Both the position numbers and the translations under genes were made by a program. A stretch of 64,000 nt of DNA from Alloprevotella sp. (GTDB taxonomy: Bacteria > Bacteroidota > Bacteroidia > Bacteroidales > Bacteroidaceae). Below, in pieces: positions 50,639 through 60,072 of this stretch. A model generated the notes under the pieces. That model made no database searches. It was given only the letters and a program-made list of their open reading frames with translations, and was not told the DNA's origin. The first letter of the stretch is position 1; every line of letters begins with the position of its first letter. The stretch is taken from the NCBI GenBank assembly GCA_017477205.1, contig JAFUXE010000023.1, forward strand, positions 1 through 64,000. The letters are read 5' to 3'.

Positions 50639-52822
50639 ATGCAAATTCATCCCCTATTCTGGCTTGTGCCCGTGGCATCTGTTGTTGCCTTGAGCATGGC
50701 CTGGGTGTTCTTCAAGAGCATGATGAAAGCTGACGAGGGAACGCCCCGAATGAAAGAAATTGCCGAGTACGTCCGCAAGGGCGCAATGGCTTACCTGAAG
50801 CAGCAGTACAAGGTGGTACTCATCGTCTTCATTGTTCTGGCTGCTCTCTTTGCGTTTATGGCTTACGGCCTTGGCGTACAGAATCCCTGGGTTCCGTTTG
50901 CCTTCCTGACGGGTGGTTTCTTCTCCGGTCTGGCAGGCTTCTTCGGCATGAAGACAGCCACTTATGCCAGCGCACGTACCGCCAATGCTGCCCGTAAGAG
51001 CCTTGACGGTGGTCTGAAGATAGCCTTCCGCTCGGGTGCCGTGATGGGCCTGACGGTAGTAGGCCTCGGTCTGCTCGACATCGCCATTTGGTTCCTCATC
51101 CTGAGCCAGCTCACCGGCAACAACCTCATCGCCATTACAACGACGATGCTGACCTTCGGCATGGGTGCTTCGACGCAGGCCCTGTTTGCCCGCGTGGGCG
51201 GCGGTATCTACACGAAGGCTGCTGACGTGGGTGCCGACATCGTGGGTAAGGTGGAAGCCGACATCCCCGAGGACGACCCCCGCAACCCCGCAACTATCGC
51301 AGATAATGTTGGCGACAACGTAGGCGACGTGGCCGGTATGGGTGCTGACCTCTACGAGAGCTATTGCGGCTCCATCCTCTCCACGGCAGCTCTCGGCGCT
51401 GTGGCATTTGCCGCTACGGACTTGCAGATGAACGCTGTCATCGCCCCGATGGCCATTGCCGCCGTGGGCATATTCCTGAGCCTCATCGGCATCTTCCTCG
51501 TCCGCACGAAGGAAGGCGCCACGATGAAGGACCTGCTGGGCAGCCTCTCGCTCGGCACGAACGTGAGCGCCGTGCTCATCGCCGTGGCCACCTTCGGCAT
51601 TCTCTACGCCCTTGGCCTCGAGAACTGGCTCGGCCTCTCCTTCAGCGTCATTAGCGGCCTTGCCGCCGGCGTCATCATCGGACAGGCTACCGAGTACTAC
51701 ACATCCCATAGTTATAAGCCGACGCAGGCCATCTCCGCCGCAGGCCAGACGGGCTCCGCAACGGTCATCATCAAGGGTATCGGCACGGGAATGATTTCCA
51801 CGTGCATCCCCGTGCTGACTATCGGTGTGGCTATCATGCTCTCCTACCTTTGCGCCAATGGTTTCCAGGTGGATATGAATCCTGAAAGCATCCAGCACGG
51901 CCTCTACGGTATCGGTATCGCTGCCGTCGGTATGCTCTCCACGCTGGGTATCACGCTGGCTACGGACGCTTACGGCCCCATTGCCGACAATGCCGGTGGT
52001 AATGCCGAAATGTCGGAACTTGGCGAAGAAGTGCGCCACCGCACCGACGCCCTCGACGCCCTCGGCAATACGACCGCTGCCACGGGTAAGGGCTTCGCTA
52101 TTGGCTCCGCCGCTCTTACGGCTCTCGCCCTGCTGGCTTCCTATATTGAGGAAATCAAGGAAGCCGTTGCCCGCATGGCAGACGCAGGCGATGTGGCTAT
52201 GCAGGAGATGCTCACGAAGATTCAGGACATCCCCGCCTTCATGGACTACTTCCAGGTGAACCTGATGAATCCCCGCGTGCTTGTCGGTGCTTTCATCGGT
52301 GCTATGGCCGCCTTCCTGTTCTGCGGTCTCACGATGGAGGCTGTGGGACGCGCCGCCCAGAAGATGGTTGTTGAGGTGCGCCGCCAGTTCAAGGAGATTG
52401 CCGGCATCCTCGAAGGTACGGGCACGCCCGACTATGGCCGTTGCGTGGAAATCTCCACGCGTGCCGCCCAGCACGAGATGATTGTGCCCTCCGTCCTCGC
52501 CATCATTATCCCCATCGCCGTAGGTCTGCTGCTCGGCGTGGCCGGTGTGCTCGGCCTCCTCGTCGGCGGTCTCTGCGCAGGCTTCACGCTTGCCGTCTTT
52601 ATGGCAAATGCAGGTGGTGCTTGGGATAACGCCAAGAAGAACGTTGAGGAAGGCAACTTCGGCGGCAAGGGCTCCTTTGCCCACAAGGCCACTATCGTGG
52701 GTGACACCGTCGGCGACCCCTTCAAGGACACCAGCGGTCCCTCGCTGAACCTCCTCATCAAGCTCATGTCTATGGTCAGCATCGTGATGGCCGGCCTCAC
52801 CGTAGCTTGGAGCATTTTCTAA
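50639..52822 (+). CDS. hppA: Ion-translocating membrane pyrophosphatase
   Basis: The 727-residue enzyme couples pyrophosphate hydrolysis to Na+ and/or H+ export. About sixteen helices are visible. Catalytic motifs are [36 protein letters not shown], and near the C-terminus [25 protein letters not shown] near residue 476 has Ala where K+-independent enzymes have Lys, so it should be K+-dependent and probably of the Na+ or dual Na+/H+ type of gut Bacteroidetes. The gene is monocistronic: weak TACTTTCG upstream and a strong terminator downstream. Confidence 0.95.
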   Translation: MQIHPLFWLVPVASVVALSMAWVFFKSMMKADEGTPRMKEIAEYVRKGAMAYLKQQYKVVLIVFIVLAALFAFMAYGLGVQNPWVPFAFLTGGFFSGLAGFFGMKTATYASARTANAARKSLDGGLKIAFRSGAVMGLTVVGLGLLDIAIWFLILSQLTGNNLIAITTTMLTFGMGASTQALFARVGGGIYTKAADVGADIVGKVEADIPEDDPRNPATIADNVGDNVGDVAGMGADLYESYCGSILSTAALGAVAFAATDLQMNAVIAPMAIAAVGIFLSLIGIFLVRTKEGATMKDLLGSLSLGTNVSAVLIAVATFGILYALGLENWLGLSFSVISGLAAGVIIGQATEYYTSHSYKPTQAISAAGQTGSATVIIKGIGTGMISTCIPVLTIGVAIMLSYLCANGFQVDMNPESIQHGLYGIGIAAVGMLSTLGITLATDAYGPIADNAGGNAEMSELGEEVRHRTDALDALGNTTAATGKGFAIGSAALTALALLASYIEEIKEAVARMADAGDVAMQEMLTKIQDIPAFMDYFQVNLMNPRVLVGAFIGAMAAFLFCGLTMEAVGRAAQKMVVEVRRQFKEIAGILEGTGTPDYGRCVEISTRAAQHEMIVPSVLAIIIPIAVGLLLGVAGVLGLLVGGLCAGFTLAVFMANAGGAWDNAKKNVEEGNFGGKGSFAHKATIVGDTVGDPFKDTSGPSLNLLIKLMSMVSIVMAGLTVAWSIF

Positions 52823-52836
52823 ACGCATACATTCTG

Positions 52837-52886
52837 AACTGCGGGATGCGTCCCAAATCAAAAGGGAGCGCATCCCGCAGTTTTTA
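52837..52886 (+). terminator. Terminator of hppA
   Basis: AACTGCGGGATGCG (52837-52850) pairs perfectly with CGCATCCCGCAGTT (52869-52882), then T-run. Confidence 0.9.
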
Positions 52887-52892
52887 TAGCAC

Positions 52893-54212
52893 ATGGATTC
52901 AATGAAAAAGCACCTCTTCGTCCTCTTTGTTTTAATATGTGTATATGTCGCGCCACTGCTGGCACAACCGGGAGGCGAAGGGGCTGCGCCACCGCAGTTC
53001 ATGCCTCCTACTTACATCCAGAAACCCGTATGGATGCAGTATGAGGAGGCTGCCAATGAACCGCTGGAAGCCGTGCGTGAGCGTCTGGCCCGCAGTGGGA
53101 AGCAGACGTTCGCCGTTGACACGCTGCTCTTCAGCGGCGAGGGTGCGATAGGCCTTGTCGTGATGGGCGACGGCTATACGGCTGCGGAGCAAGAGAAATT
53201 TGTGAAAGATGCTTCCGCTTGCATAGACTATCTTTTCAATACCGTCCCGTTCGACTGCTACAGAAGCTTTTTCAACGTCTTTGCCCTTCATGTTGAATCT
53301 CAGGAATCGGGCATTTCCCATCCTGGCCAGTGGCGACAGGATGGAGATACGGGGCGCATGGCGTGTCCTGAAAACAAGCCCCTTCCGCTGGTGACGAAGC
53401 AGACGTTTTTCAGCACTCATCTGGACGGTTGGGGTATGCACCGCCTCATCGGTGCGTGGAACGAGCAGGCGGCAAAGGACTTGGCACGCCTCTTCTTCCC
53501 TCAGTGCAAGCTGATTTGCATCCTTTGCAATACCGACGAATATGGTGGCGCGGGCGGCACGGTGCTCATCGCCACGTGCAATGCCTCTTCACGTGAGATT
53601 TTCGTGCATGAGCTGTCCCATGTCTTTGGCGACTTGGCCGACGAATACTTTAGTGGGGATATCTATATGCAGGAAAAGCCCAATCTCTCTGCTACGAAGG
53701 ACAGTGCCCGGGTGCGCTGGGCGCGCTGGATAGGCGAACCCGAGGTCGGCGTGTTCCCTCATAGCGGCGGACGCATGGGAAAATACTTTGTGAAGCCCGT
53801 GCAGGCCTCCGACAGTTCCCGCTACTGCAAGATGGAGCGTTTGGGCAAGGACTTTTGCCCCGTGTGCCGCGAGCGTCTTGTGGAAGCCATCCACGAACAG
53901 GCGCAGCTCATCGTGGACGTAACGCCTGCGGACAGCGTGCTTGCCCCGCTTTCCCGCCGCGAGCAGCTGACGTTCAGCCTGCTGCGTTCGCGTGCGGGCG
54001 AGGGGAACACCCTTGAGGTGCGCTGGCTTTTGGATGGGCGCGTCGTGGCTGAAAATGTCGCCACGCTGACTCTTTCCGCTCGCGAACTTCCCCCGACCAG
54101 TCCCCACGCCGTGCGCCTCGAAGTCTATGAGGAAAGTCCTTATGTGCGCAATCCCGCCTGCCGCCGCTTCCATACGCAATCGCGCAGCTGGTTCGTGGCA
54201 GCAAAAAGGTAG
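52893..54212 (+). CDS. Exported M64-type (IgA-peptidase-like) metallopeptidase
   Basis: This 439-residue protein has a signal peptide (about 1-24; start may be ATG 52902). The peptidase domain (about 80-330) shows IGLVVMGDGYTAAEQEKFV at its start and the zinc motif FVHELSHVFGDLADEYF near residue 238 (HExxH then a distal D/E). YCKMERLGKDFCPVCRE has Cys residues that may form a disulfide or zinc clasp. The last 100 residues look like an Ig-type domain. M64 peptidases in Bacteroidetes are secreted; IgA cleavage is documented only for some, so substrate is inferred. Confidence 0.85.
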   Translation: MDSMKKHLFVLFVLICVYVAPLLAQPGGEGAAPPQFMPPTYIQKPVWMQYEEAANEPLEAVRERLARSGKQTFAVDTLLFSGEGAIGLVVMGDGYTAAEQEKFVKDASACIDYLFNTVPFDCYRSFFNVFALHVESQESGISHPGQWRQDGDTGRMACPENKPLPLVTKQTFFSTHLDGWGMHRLIGAWNEQAAKDLARLFFPQCKLICILCNTDEYGGAGGTVLIATCNASSREIFVHELSHVFGDLADEYFSGDIYMQEKPNLSATKDSARVRWARWIGEPEVGVFPHSGGRMGKYFVKPVQASDSSRYCKMERLGKDFCPVCRERLVEAIHEQAQLIVDVTPADSVLAPLSRREQLTFSLLRSRAGEGNTLEVRWLLDGRVVAENVATLTLSARELPPTSPHAVRLEVYEESPYVRNPACRRFHTQSRSWFVAAKR

Positions 54213-54230
54213 CTTAACTTATCGTATCCA

Positions 54231-55181
54231 ATGGATTTCCTCAAACAGTTTCCCTATTTCAAAGGAAAGACGGTGCTTTACGTACACGGCTTCGGCAGCA
54301 GCGGACAGAGCAACACGCCGCGCCTGCTCGGGCAGATGATGCCCGAGGCTCAGGTTGTCGCCCCCGACCTCCCCGTGCACCCGGCGGAAGCCCTCGCGAT
54401 GCTGAGGGACTGCTGCCGCGAGGTGCAGCCCGCCGTCATCGTGGGCACGTCGATGGGCGGCATGTATGCCGAGATGCTTTACGGCTACGACCGCGTCCTC
54501 GTGAACCCCGCCTTCAACCTCCACGAAACCTTGCGCACCAACGTGGGACTCGGCAAGGTGACTTTCTTCAATCCCCGTCGCGACGGCGTGCAGGAGTTCA
54601 TGCTCACGAAGAGCCTCTTGGAGGAGTACAGGACCGTCACGCAGCAGAATTTTTCCGGTGCAGAGTTGGAGGAGGAGCAGCGTCACGTATTCGGAATGTT
54701 CGGTACGCGCGACGAACTTGTCCATACGCTCCCTCTCTTCCGTCAGCACTACCGCCAGGCCTTATCTTTCGAGGGCGAACACCGCCTGAACGACAGCGTT
54801 CTGCTCCACAGCCTCATGCCCCTCCTCGGACGTATCGACCAACGACAAACGGGACGCGAACGCCCCGTTCTGTTCATTCATGAGTCTGCCTTGCGTCCGG
54901 CCCACGAAGCCCTGCATGCCGCTGAGCTTCTGGCGCAACGCTATGATGTATTCCTCGTCACGGCTCCGCAGGCACCTTCTCCCACGGCGGCCGTTCCCTT
55001 TTGGCGGCGCGTCGTCGGTACGGACAACCTGCGCCTTCTTCTCGGCGACTACCTCGTGGCCGCTCCCTTCCCCGACAGCGATGCGGAGCAGTTCCTCGGC
55101 ACCTTCCTCGAGCTTGGTGCGCCCGAGTTTCGCACGTGGGAGAACGTTCTCGAATACTTCGATCTTCTCGGCGGTCAGTAG
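54231..55181 (+). CDS. YqiA/YcfP-like alpha/beta hydrolase with a C-terminal HAD-like remnant
   Basis: These 316 residues have an N-terminal alpha/beta hydrolase (about 1-205): VLYVHGFGSSGQSNTPRLLG, the nucleophile elbow VGTSMGGMYAEML, and GMFGTRDELVHTLPLF with the acid residue. The C-terminal region (about 215-316) reads YDVFLVTAPQAPSPTA, LLGDYLVAAPFPDSD and RTWENVLEYFDLL, resembling a deoxyribonucleotidase-like HAD fold that lacks the catalytic DxD. It lies 18 bases after the M64 gene and ends 10 bases before the convergent GH20 gene. The role is unknown; it is probably cytoplasmic. Confidence 0.8.
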   Translation: MDFLKQFPYFKGKTVLYVHGFGSSGQSNTPRLLGQMMPEAQVVAPDLPVHPAEALAMLRDCCREVQPAVIVGTSMGGMYAEMLYGYDRVLVNPAFNLHETLRTNVGLGKVTFFNPRRDGVQEFMLTKSLLEEYRTVTQQNFSGAELEEEQRHVFGMFGTRDELVHTLPLFRQHYRQALSFEGEHRLNDSVLLHSLMPLLGRIDQRQTGRERPVLFIHESALRPAHEALHAAELLAQRYDVFLVTAPQAPSPTAAVPFWRRVVGTDNLRLLLGDYLVAAPFPDSDAEQFLGTFLELGAPEFRTWENVLEYFDLLGGQ

Positions 55182-55191
55182 TAGGGTAGGG

Positions 55192-57990
55192 CTACTTCAC
55201 GATTTTTTTGTTCCCGACAATATAAACGCCCTTGACCTGTCTGGAGTTCCGGAAACGCCGTCCTTGCAGGTCGAAGGACAACGAAGAGTTCGCCGCAGCC
55301 AGTGACGAGGTATTCCCGTATTGGCTTATGCCTTCCGTCACGACCTCTTCGAAGCGCCACGCGGCACCCTGCGGGCGTGCGGGCTGGTCGGCACCGCTGA
55401 TGGTGGTGCCGCTGCTGACGATGCCGGGAAGCACCGTGCCGTCCTGCATGACAGGATAGAAGTTGCGGCTTGACAGGCTGAGGGCAAAGTCATTGGTGGC
55501 CTCGTTGTATGTCACCGTTATGGTGTTGCGCGTCTTCGCCATGCGTACGGGCCAACCAATCTGCCCGCTTCCCTTTGTGCCGTTGCTGTAGATGAAGCGC
55601 TCCGACTTCACGTTTTGCAGACGCACGACCTGCGTGCCGTCGTTCTTGAGCTCCGTCGTGACAACCTTCCACAGTGCCAGTTCGCTGTCCTCGTCGTACG
55701 TCCAGCGCAGGTAAGTGTCCTCCTGGGTGTCGGCCAGGAAGAGGTTTTCGTAGCCCGCAACGCTGTTGCGGATGCGATAGGTCTTTCCTTCCTCAAGGAT
55801 GAGCGAGGGCTTCACGACTACAGGCTCCGTGGTTCCTGCTGCTACCGTGCCCACAAAGGTCCACAGGCCGCCGTTTCCGGAGAGCGGTTCCGTCCAGAGG
55901 TTTGCGGCAAGCCCCTGTCCGGGCATGGAGGCGTTGACGTACCATCCGCTGAGCTTGTCGCTGCGCAGCGTGTAGTAATAGTAGTCGCCGTCCTGTCCGT
56001 AGCCGGCTTCGCCCAGCAGGAAGTTGTAGTTTTTCTTCGCGGCGTCATACTTCCAGCGTCCCGTGTTGCTCTGCGCCGTCGGCGTGGGGTTCAGCGAGCC
56101 CTCGGGCGCGGCTTTGCAGACCAGGGCGTAGTGGCCCGGTGCAGTGGGACTCTCCTCGAAAGTCCAGAACTGATAGTCGTAGTTGGAGTCGCCCTCCTGC
56201 GCCTGCGTGTTTGTCCAGATGACGTTCGCCGCAGCGCCTTTTCCGGAGTACGTGCTGACGAGGGGCGAGGATGCTGTGAGCAGTTCGATGCAGCGCCCCT
56301 GTCGGTCGGCGTCCGTGGCACGCGTCACGATGCGGTAGTACTCGCCGGCCTTCGGCATGACTTTCGGCGTTTCCGGCTCCGTGACGTTCAGGTCGTGGCG
56401 GCAATAGTTGAAGCCCAGGCGGTCCAGCAGGAGCGTGTCCGCCGTCACGCGGTTCACGAAGTCGTCGTAGTTCTTCGCGCTCTGCTGTGACCATCCGGCC
56501 TCGGCAATGGCGAAGAGGCGCGGCAGGGCGAGGTATTCCAGGTATGCCGTGTCCGCCACGTGTTCGCACCAGAAGGTGCCCTGCACGCCCGTGTAGTATT
56601 TCGTCAGCGACGTGTTTATGTCCGTCGGCACAGGCACGGTGTTGTAGGTCTTGCGCAGGTTGTCCGTACCGTCGCCCGCCGCGCTCGGCTCTCCCGGCAG
56701 CGTGCTCTGCTTGCGGTTGATGTAGTACGGTCCCCAGGGCGTATATATATTATTGAGTCCCAGCTGCGCAGCCTTCTTCGCGGCTGCGTCGGGTCCCGTC
56801 CAGCAATATACCGTCACGCCGCACTCCTTCATGATGTCCGTGTCGGCGCCGCTGGCCGTGATGGCCTCGTTCCATACGCTCGTCTTCTTGCCCTTTGTCT
56901 TCAGGAAGTCGGACATCTCCTGGATGAAGTGGCTCTGCAGCTGGCGGTAGCTTGTCAGGCCCAGCGCCTTGTAGCTTGCCTGGCACTGGGCGTTGCTTTC
57001 CCACGCGCTCGTGGGGCATTCGTCGCCGCCGATGTGTATCTGCTCATAGGGGAAGAGGTCGGAAAGTTCGTCCAGCACGTCCTTGCAGAACTGCACGGCC
57101 TGCGGGTTGCCCACGTTGAGCACGTCCGAGCTGATGCCGCCGCTGGTCCACACGCTGCGCGAGGCGTTCGGCGTGCAGCTGTACTCAGGGTACGCGCACA
57201 GCGCCGCAACGAAGTGCCCCGGCATGTCTATCTCCGGAATTATCTCCACGTGGCGTTCCTTCGCGTAAGCCACCACGTCGCGTATCTCGTCCTGCGTGTA
57301 GAAGTAGGGGCCGTACTGGCGGTTTGTCCAGTAGGGGCCGTACTTCATGTCCGTCACGTAGCAGTTGGGAGCTGTAGCGCCGATGGTCGTCAGCTTGGGG
57401 TATTTCTTTATCTCCACGCGCCATCCCTGGTCGTCCGTGAGGTGCCAGTGGAAGCGGTTGAGCTTGTAGCGCGCCATGAGGTCGATGAACTTCTTCACCT
57501 CCGTGGTGGAGAAGAAGTGGCGCGACACGTCGAGCATGAAGCCGCGATAGGTGAAGCGCGGCAGGTCGCGCAGCGTCACGTAGGGCAGTGTACCGTCGGG
57601 ATTCAGTATCTTGCAGATGGTTTGGAATCCATAGAAGAAGCCTGTCGCTGTGGAGGCTTTCAGGACGATGCCGTCAGCTTTCACTTCGAGGCGGTATTCC
57701 TCAGCACCGCATTCTGCCATGGGTTCCACCTTCAGCAAGGCGTCCTCGGCATCCGGGGTGACGGAGATGTTGCACGCAGCTTCTTCGCCGAAGTGCTGTG
57801 CGAAGCGTTCGGCTTCCACGCGGATGCTGTCCACCATGCCGCCCAGTGAGATGCTGAAGCTTGCGGGAAGTGTCAGCGTACCCTTTGTCGGGCGCGTCAT
57901 GGAATAGGGTTTCGGGGTGAGGTTCACAACGTCCTGTGCCGTCAGGAACAGCGGCAGCAGAGCGAGCAGGAGGAGACAGGTTTTCTTCAT
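55192..57990 (-). CDS. Beta-N-acetylhexosaminidase, GH20, with tail
   Basis: GH20 removes terminal GlcNAc or GalNAc from glycans by substrate-assisted catalysis. The 932 residues have a signal peptide (LLLALLPLFLTAQ), an N-terminal domain (about 20-145), and the catalytic barrel (about 150-490). FTYRGFMLDVSRHFFS, FHWHLTDDQGWRVEI and the Asp-Glu pair in HIGGDECPTSAW near 320 are intact. C-terminal beta-domains (about 560-890) follow, and the end is the tail FDLQGRRF...GVYIVGNKKIV. It is probably secreted to release sugars from mucin-type or host glycans. Alone on its strand. Confidence 0.93.
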   Translation of the reverse strand: MKKTCLLLLALLPLFLTAQDVVNLTPKPYSMTRPTKGTLTLPASFSISLGGMVDSIRVEAERFAQHFGEEAACNISVTPDAEDALLKVEPMAECGAEEYRLEVKADGIVLKASTATGFFYGFQTICKILNPDGTLPYVTLRDLPRFTYRGFMLDVSRHFFSTTEVKKFIDLMARYKLNRFHWHLTDDQGWRVEIKKYPKLTTIGATAPNCYVTDMKYGPYWTNRQYGPYFYTQDEIRDVVAYAKERHVEIIPEIDMPGHFVAALCAYPEYSCTPNASRSVWTSGGISSDVLNVGNPQAVQFCKDVLDELSDLFPYEQIHIGGDECPTSAWESNAQCQASYKALGLTSYRQLQSHFIQEMSDFLKTKGKKTSVWNEAITASGADTDIMKECGVTVYCWTGPDAAAKKAAQLGLNNIYTPWGPYYINRKQSTLPGEPSAAGDGTDNLRKTYNTVPVPTDINTSLTKYYTGVQGTFWCEHVADTAYLEYLALPRLFAIAEAGWSQQSAKNYDDFVNRVTADTLLLDRLGFNYCRHDLNVTEPETPKVMPKAGEYYRIVTRATDADRQGRCIELLTASSPLVSTYSGKGAAANVIWTNTQAQEGDSNYDYQFWTFEESPTAPGHYALVCKAAPEGSLNPTPTAQSNTGRWKYDAAKKNYNFLLGEAGYGQDGDYYYYTLRSDKLSGWYVNASMPGQGLAANLWTEPLSGNGGLWTFVGTVAAGTTEPVVVKPSLILEEGKTYRIRNSVAGYENLFLADTQEDTYLRWTYDEDSELALWKVVTTELKNDGTQVVRLQNVKSERFIYSNGTKGSGQIGWPVRMAKTRNTITVTYNEATNDFALSLSSRNFYPVMQDGTVLPGIVSSGTTISGADQPARPQGAAWRFEEVVTEGISQYGNTSSLAAANSSLSFDLQGRRFRNSRQVKGVYIVGNKKIVK

Positions 57991-58114
57991 GATGTTGAGT
58001 CGTTAGAAGGGATTTGTTTGTTTGTAATCGTGGAGCAAAGATAGGATTTATTTTCCCAATGTTGGCATTTTTTTTCAATTATACTATCTTCGCGGCCTAA
58101 AAACATAGATTCAG

Positions 58115-59248
58115 ATGTCTATCGAAATCAAGAAAGTGACGACGAAGCGCGAGTTGAAAACCTTCATCCGCTTCAACTATGAGTTTTACAAGGACAACCC
58201 TTACAGCGTCCCCGACCTTTATGAGGATATGCTCGGCACCTTCTCGCAGGAGAAGAATCCGGCGTTCGAGTTTTGCGAGGCAGACTACTTCCTGGCCTAC
58301 AAGGAAGGCCGCCTTGTGGGGCGCGTGGCTGCCATCATCAACCGTCGTGCAAACGAGACGTGGGACAAGCATGCGGTGCGCTTTGGCTGGATAGACTTCG
58401 AGGACGACCTTGAAATCTCCCGTGCACTCATTGACACCGTGAAGGCTTGGGGAAAGGAGCGCGGCATGACGCAGCTGGAAGGGCCGCTGGGCTTCACGGA
58501 CATGGATGCCGAGGGAATGCTCATCGAGGGCTTCGAGGAACTTTCCACGATGGCCACCATCTACAACCACCCCTACTATCCCCGCCACATGGAGCAGCTG
58601 GGGCTGGAGAAAGCCGCCGACTGGGTGGAGCGCAAGATATACATCCCGGAGGAGATTCCCGAGAAGCACCAGCGCATCTCCCGCATCGTGGCAGAGAAGT
58701 ACGGTTTGCACGTACGCAAGCTCCGCTCGCGCAAGGAGGCGTTCCAGAACAATACCGCCCACCGCATCTTTGAACTCATCAACGAGGCTTACGCGCCGCT
58801 CTTCGGCTATTCCCGCATGACGGAGCACCAGATTGACGACTACGTGAAGCAGTACATCCCCATCCTTGACCTCCGCATGGTGACGCTCGTGGAGGATGCC
58901 GAGGACAATATCGTGGCTGTCGGCATCTCCATGCCCTCCATGAGCCGCGCCCTCCAGAAGGCACACGGGCGGATATTTCCCTTCGGGTGGTGGCACCTGC
59001 TGAAAGCCCTGAAGTGGAAGCGCGACGAGATGCTCGACCTCCTGCTCATCGGCGTACACCCCGACTATCAGAGCAAAGGCGTCAATGCCCTCATCTTTGC
59101 CGACCTCATTCCCGTCTATAACCAGATGGGCTTCAAGTATGCCGAATCGAATCCCGAACTTGAAATCAACGAGAATGTGCAAAAGCAGTGGCAGTATTTC
59201 GAGGTAAAGCAGCACAAGCGCCGCCGTTGCTTCAAGGCTGACATCTGA
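58115..59248 (+). CDS. GNAT-fold acetyltransferase-like protein
   Basis: These 377 residues start MSIEIKKVTTKRELKTFIRF. YFLAYKEGRLVGRVAAIINR and LLLIGVHPDYQSKGVNALIF are typical GNAT strands and acetyl-CoA loop; the middle (KTFIRFNYEFY, GPLGFTDMDAEGMLIEGF) is characteristic of a large Bacteroidetes group of unknown substrate. There is no signal peptide or membrane helix, so it is cytoplasmic. It stands alone between GH20 (divergent) and a terminator; a near-consensus TATCTTCG lies at 58085-58092. Confidence 0.8.
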   Translation: MSIEIKKVTTKRELKTFIRFNYEFYKDNPYSVPDLYEDMLGTFSQEKNPAFEFCEADYFLAYKEGRLVGRVAAIINRRANETWDKHAVRFGWIDFEDDLEISRALIDTVKAWGKERGMTQLEGPLGFTDMDAEGMLIEGFEELSTMATIYNHPYYPRHMEQLGLEKAADWVERKIYIPEEIPEKHQRISRIVAEKYGLHVRKLRSRKEAFQNNTAHRIFELINEAYAPLFGYSRMTEHQIDDYVKQYIPILDLRMVTLVEDAEDNIVAVGISMPSMSRALQKAHGRIFPFGWWHLLKALKWKRDEMLDLLLIGVHPDYQSKGVNALIFADLIPVYNQMGFKYAESNPELEINENVQKQWQYFEVKQHKRRRCFKADI

Positions 59249-59262
59249 GATAAATAATAAAT

Positions 59263-59300
59263 AAAGGCCCGATACTCGCAGTTCAGAGTATCGGGCCTTT
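59263..59300. terminator. Bidirectional terminator
   Basis: AAAGGCCCGATACTC (59263-59277) pairs perfectly with GAGTATCGGGCCTTT (59286-59300). It serves the GNAT gene and the convergent BACON lipoprotein gene. Confidence 0.88.
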
Positions 59301-59339
59301 ACGTTTTCTAGGAGGGGAACCCTCGCCTTTGAAAGGAGC

Positions 59340-60026
59340 TTAGTTCTCGGTCCTTCCCTCCTGCGTGATGAGAATCTGGTTGGAGAAGCCTCCGCTGGTG
59401 AGCGTCAGCGTAGCCTTGCGCGGCTGCGTGGAGGCATTTTCCTTTATAGCGGGCTTGTAGGTGTGGGCTCCGGGCGCAAAGAGCGTGTCGGGAATCGTGA
59501 TCCAGTCGGCATCGGACGTCAGCGTGGCTCCCGGCTCGTAGGTGACGAAGTTGAGGGGAACGCCCGTAGAGGTGGCAAGCAGAGTCAGGGAGAAGCGCAC
59601 AGCCTCGGCATCGCTCATGCCCTCTGCGTCTTGTTTGCGTTCGGGCGCGGGGTACTGGATGTTGAGCCAGGGATACTGTGTCACCTTCATCGTGAGCGTG
59701 CTTTCGTAGGCACTCACCTCAATGACGCCTTGACGGATGTTGCCCGTCGTGTTGGGCGTTGCCGTGACGACGATGGGTTTGCCGATTTGCAGGTAGCCGG
59801 AGGGAATCTCGAAGCTGGTGGGCGATACGGAGAACCAGTCGGCCGTGGAGCGTGCCGTCCAGGGGTCGGTGGAGACGAAGGTGATGGTGTCCGTTGCCTG
59901 GTCGGCAAAGAATGCCATGCCGCCCACCATCTGGGGGTAGAAGTACTGCTGGTGGAATTCGTCTTTGGATTCGTTGCAGGCCGTGAGCACCAGGGCCAGG
60001 GCCGCAAGGGGAAGAAACTTTTTCAT
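59340..60026 (-). CDS. BACON-domain lipoprotein
   Basis: These 228 residues begin with a lipobox (LALVLTACNESKDE, Cys17). A BACON-type domain (about 50-120) has FVSTDPWTARSTADWFSVSP and VTATPNTTGNIRQGVIEVSA. A second similar domain (about 150-225) has LTSDADWITIPDTLF and ITQEGR at the end. BACON domains occur on Bacteroidetes surface lipoproteins and bind glycans or mucin-type ligands in some cases. The gene lies 46 bases downstream of lptD and may be co-transcribed. Confidence 0.8.
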   Translation of the reverse strand: MKKFLPLAALALVLTACNESKDEFHQQYFYPQMVGGMAFFADQATDTITFVSTDPWTARSTADWFSVSPTSFEIPSGYLQIGKPIVVTATPNTTGNIRQGVIEVSAYESTLTMKVTQYPWLNIQYPAPERKQDAEGMSDAEAVRFSLTLLATSTGVPLNFVTYEPGATLTSDADWITIPDTLFAPGAHTYKPAIKENASTQPRKATLTLTSGGFSNQILITQEGRTEN

Positions 60027-60041
60027 TATATGGTTGTTTGG

Positions 60042-60065
60042 TTTTTAGGTTTTTAGGTTTTTAGG
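60042..60065. repeat. Three 8-bp repeats (TTTTTAGG)
   Basis: TTTTTAGG occurs three times in a row in the 46-base gap between lptD and the lipoprotein gene. Copy number may vary. Confidence 0.8.
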
Positions 60066-60072
60066 TTCTTCT

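Noticed and set aside
50654..53002. 782-codon antisense frame over hppA
   Set aside because: hppA motifs on the plus strand are decisive; the other is His/Gly-rich shadow sequence.
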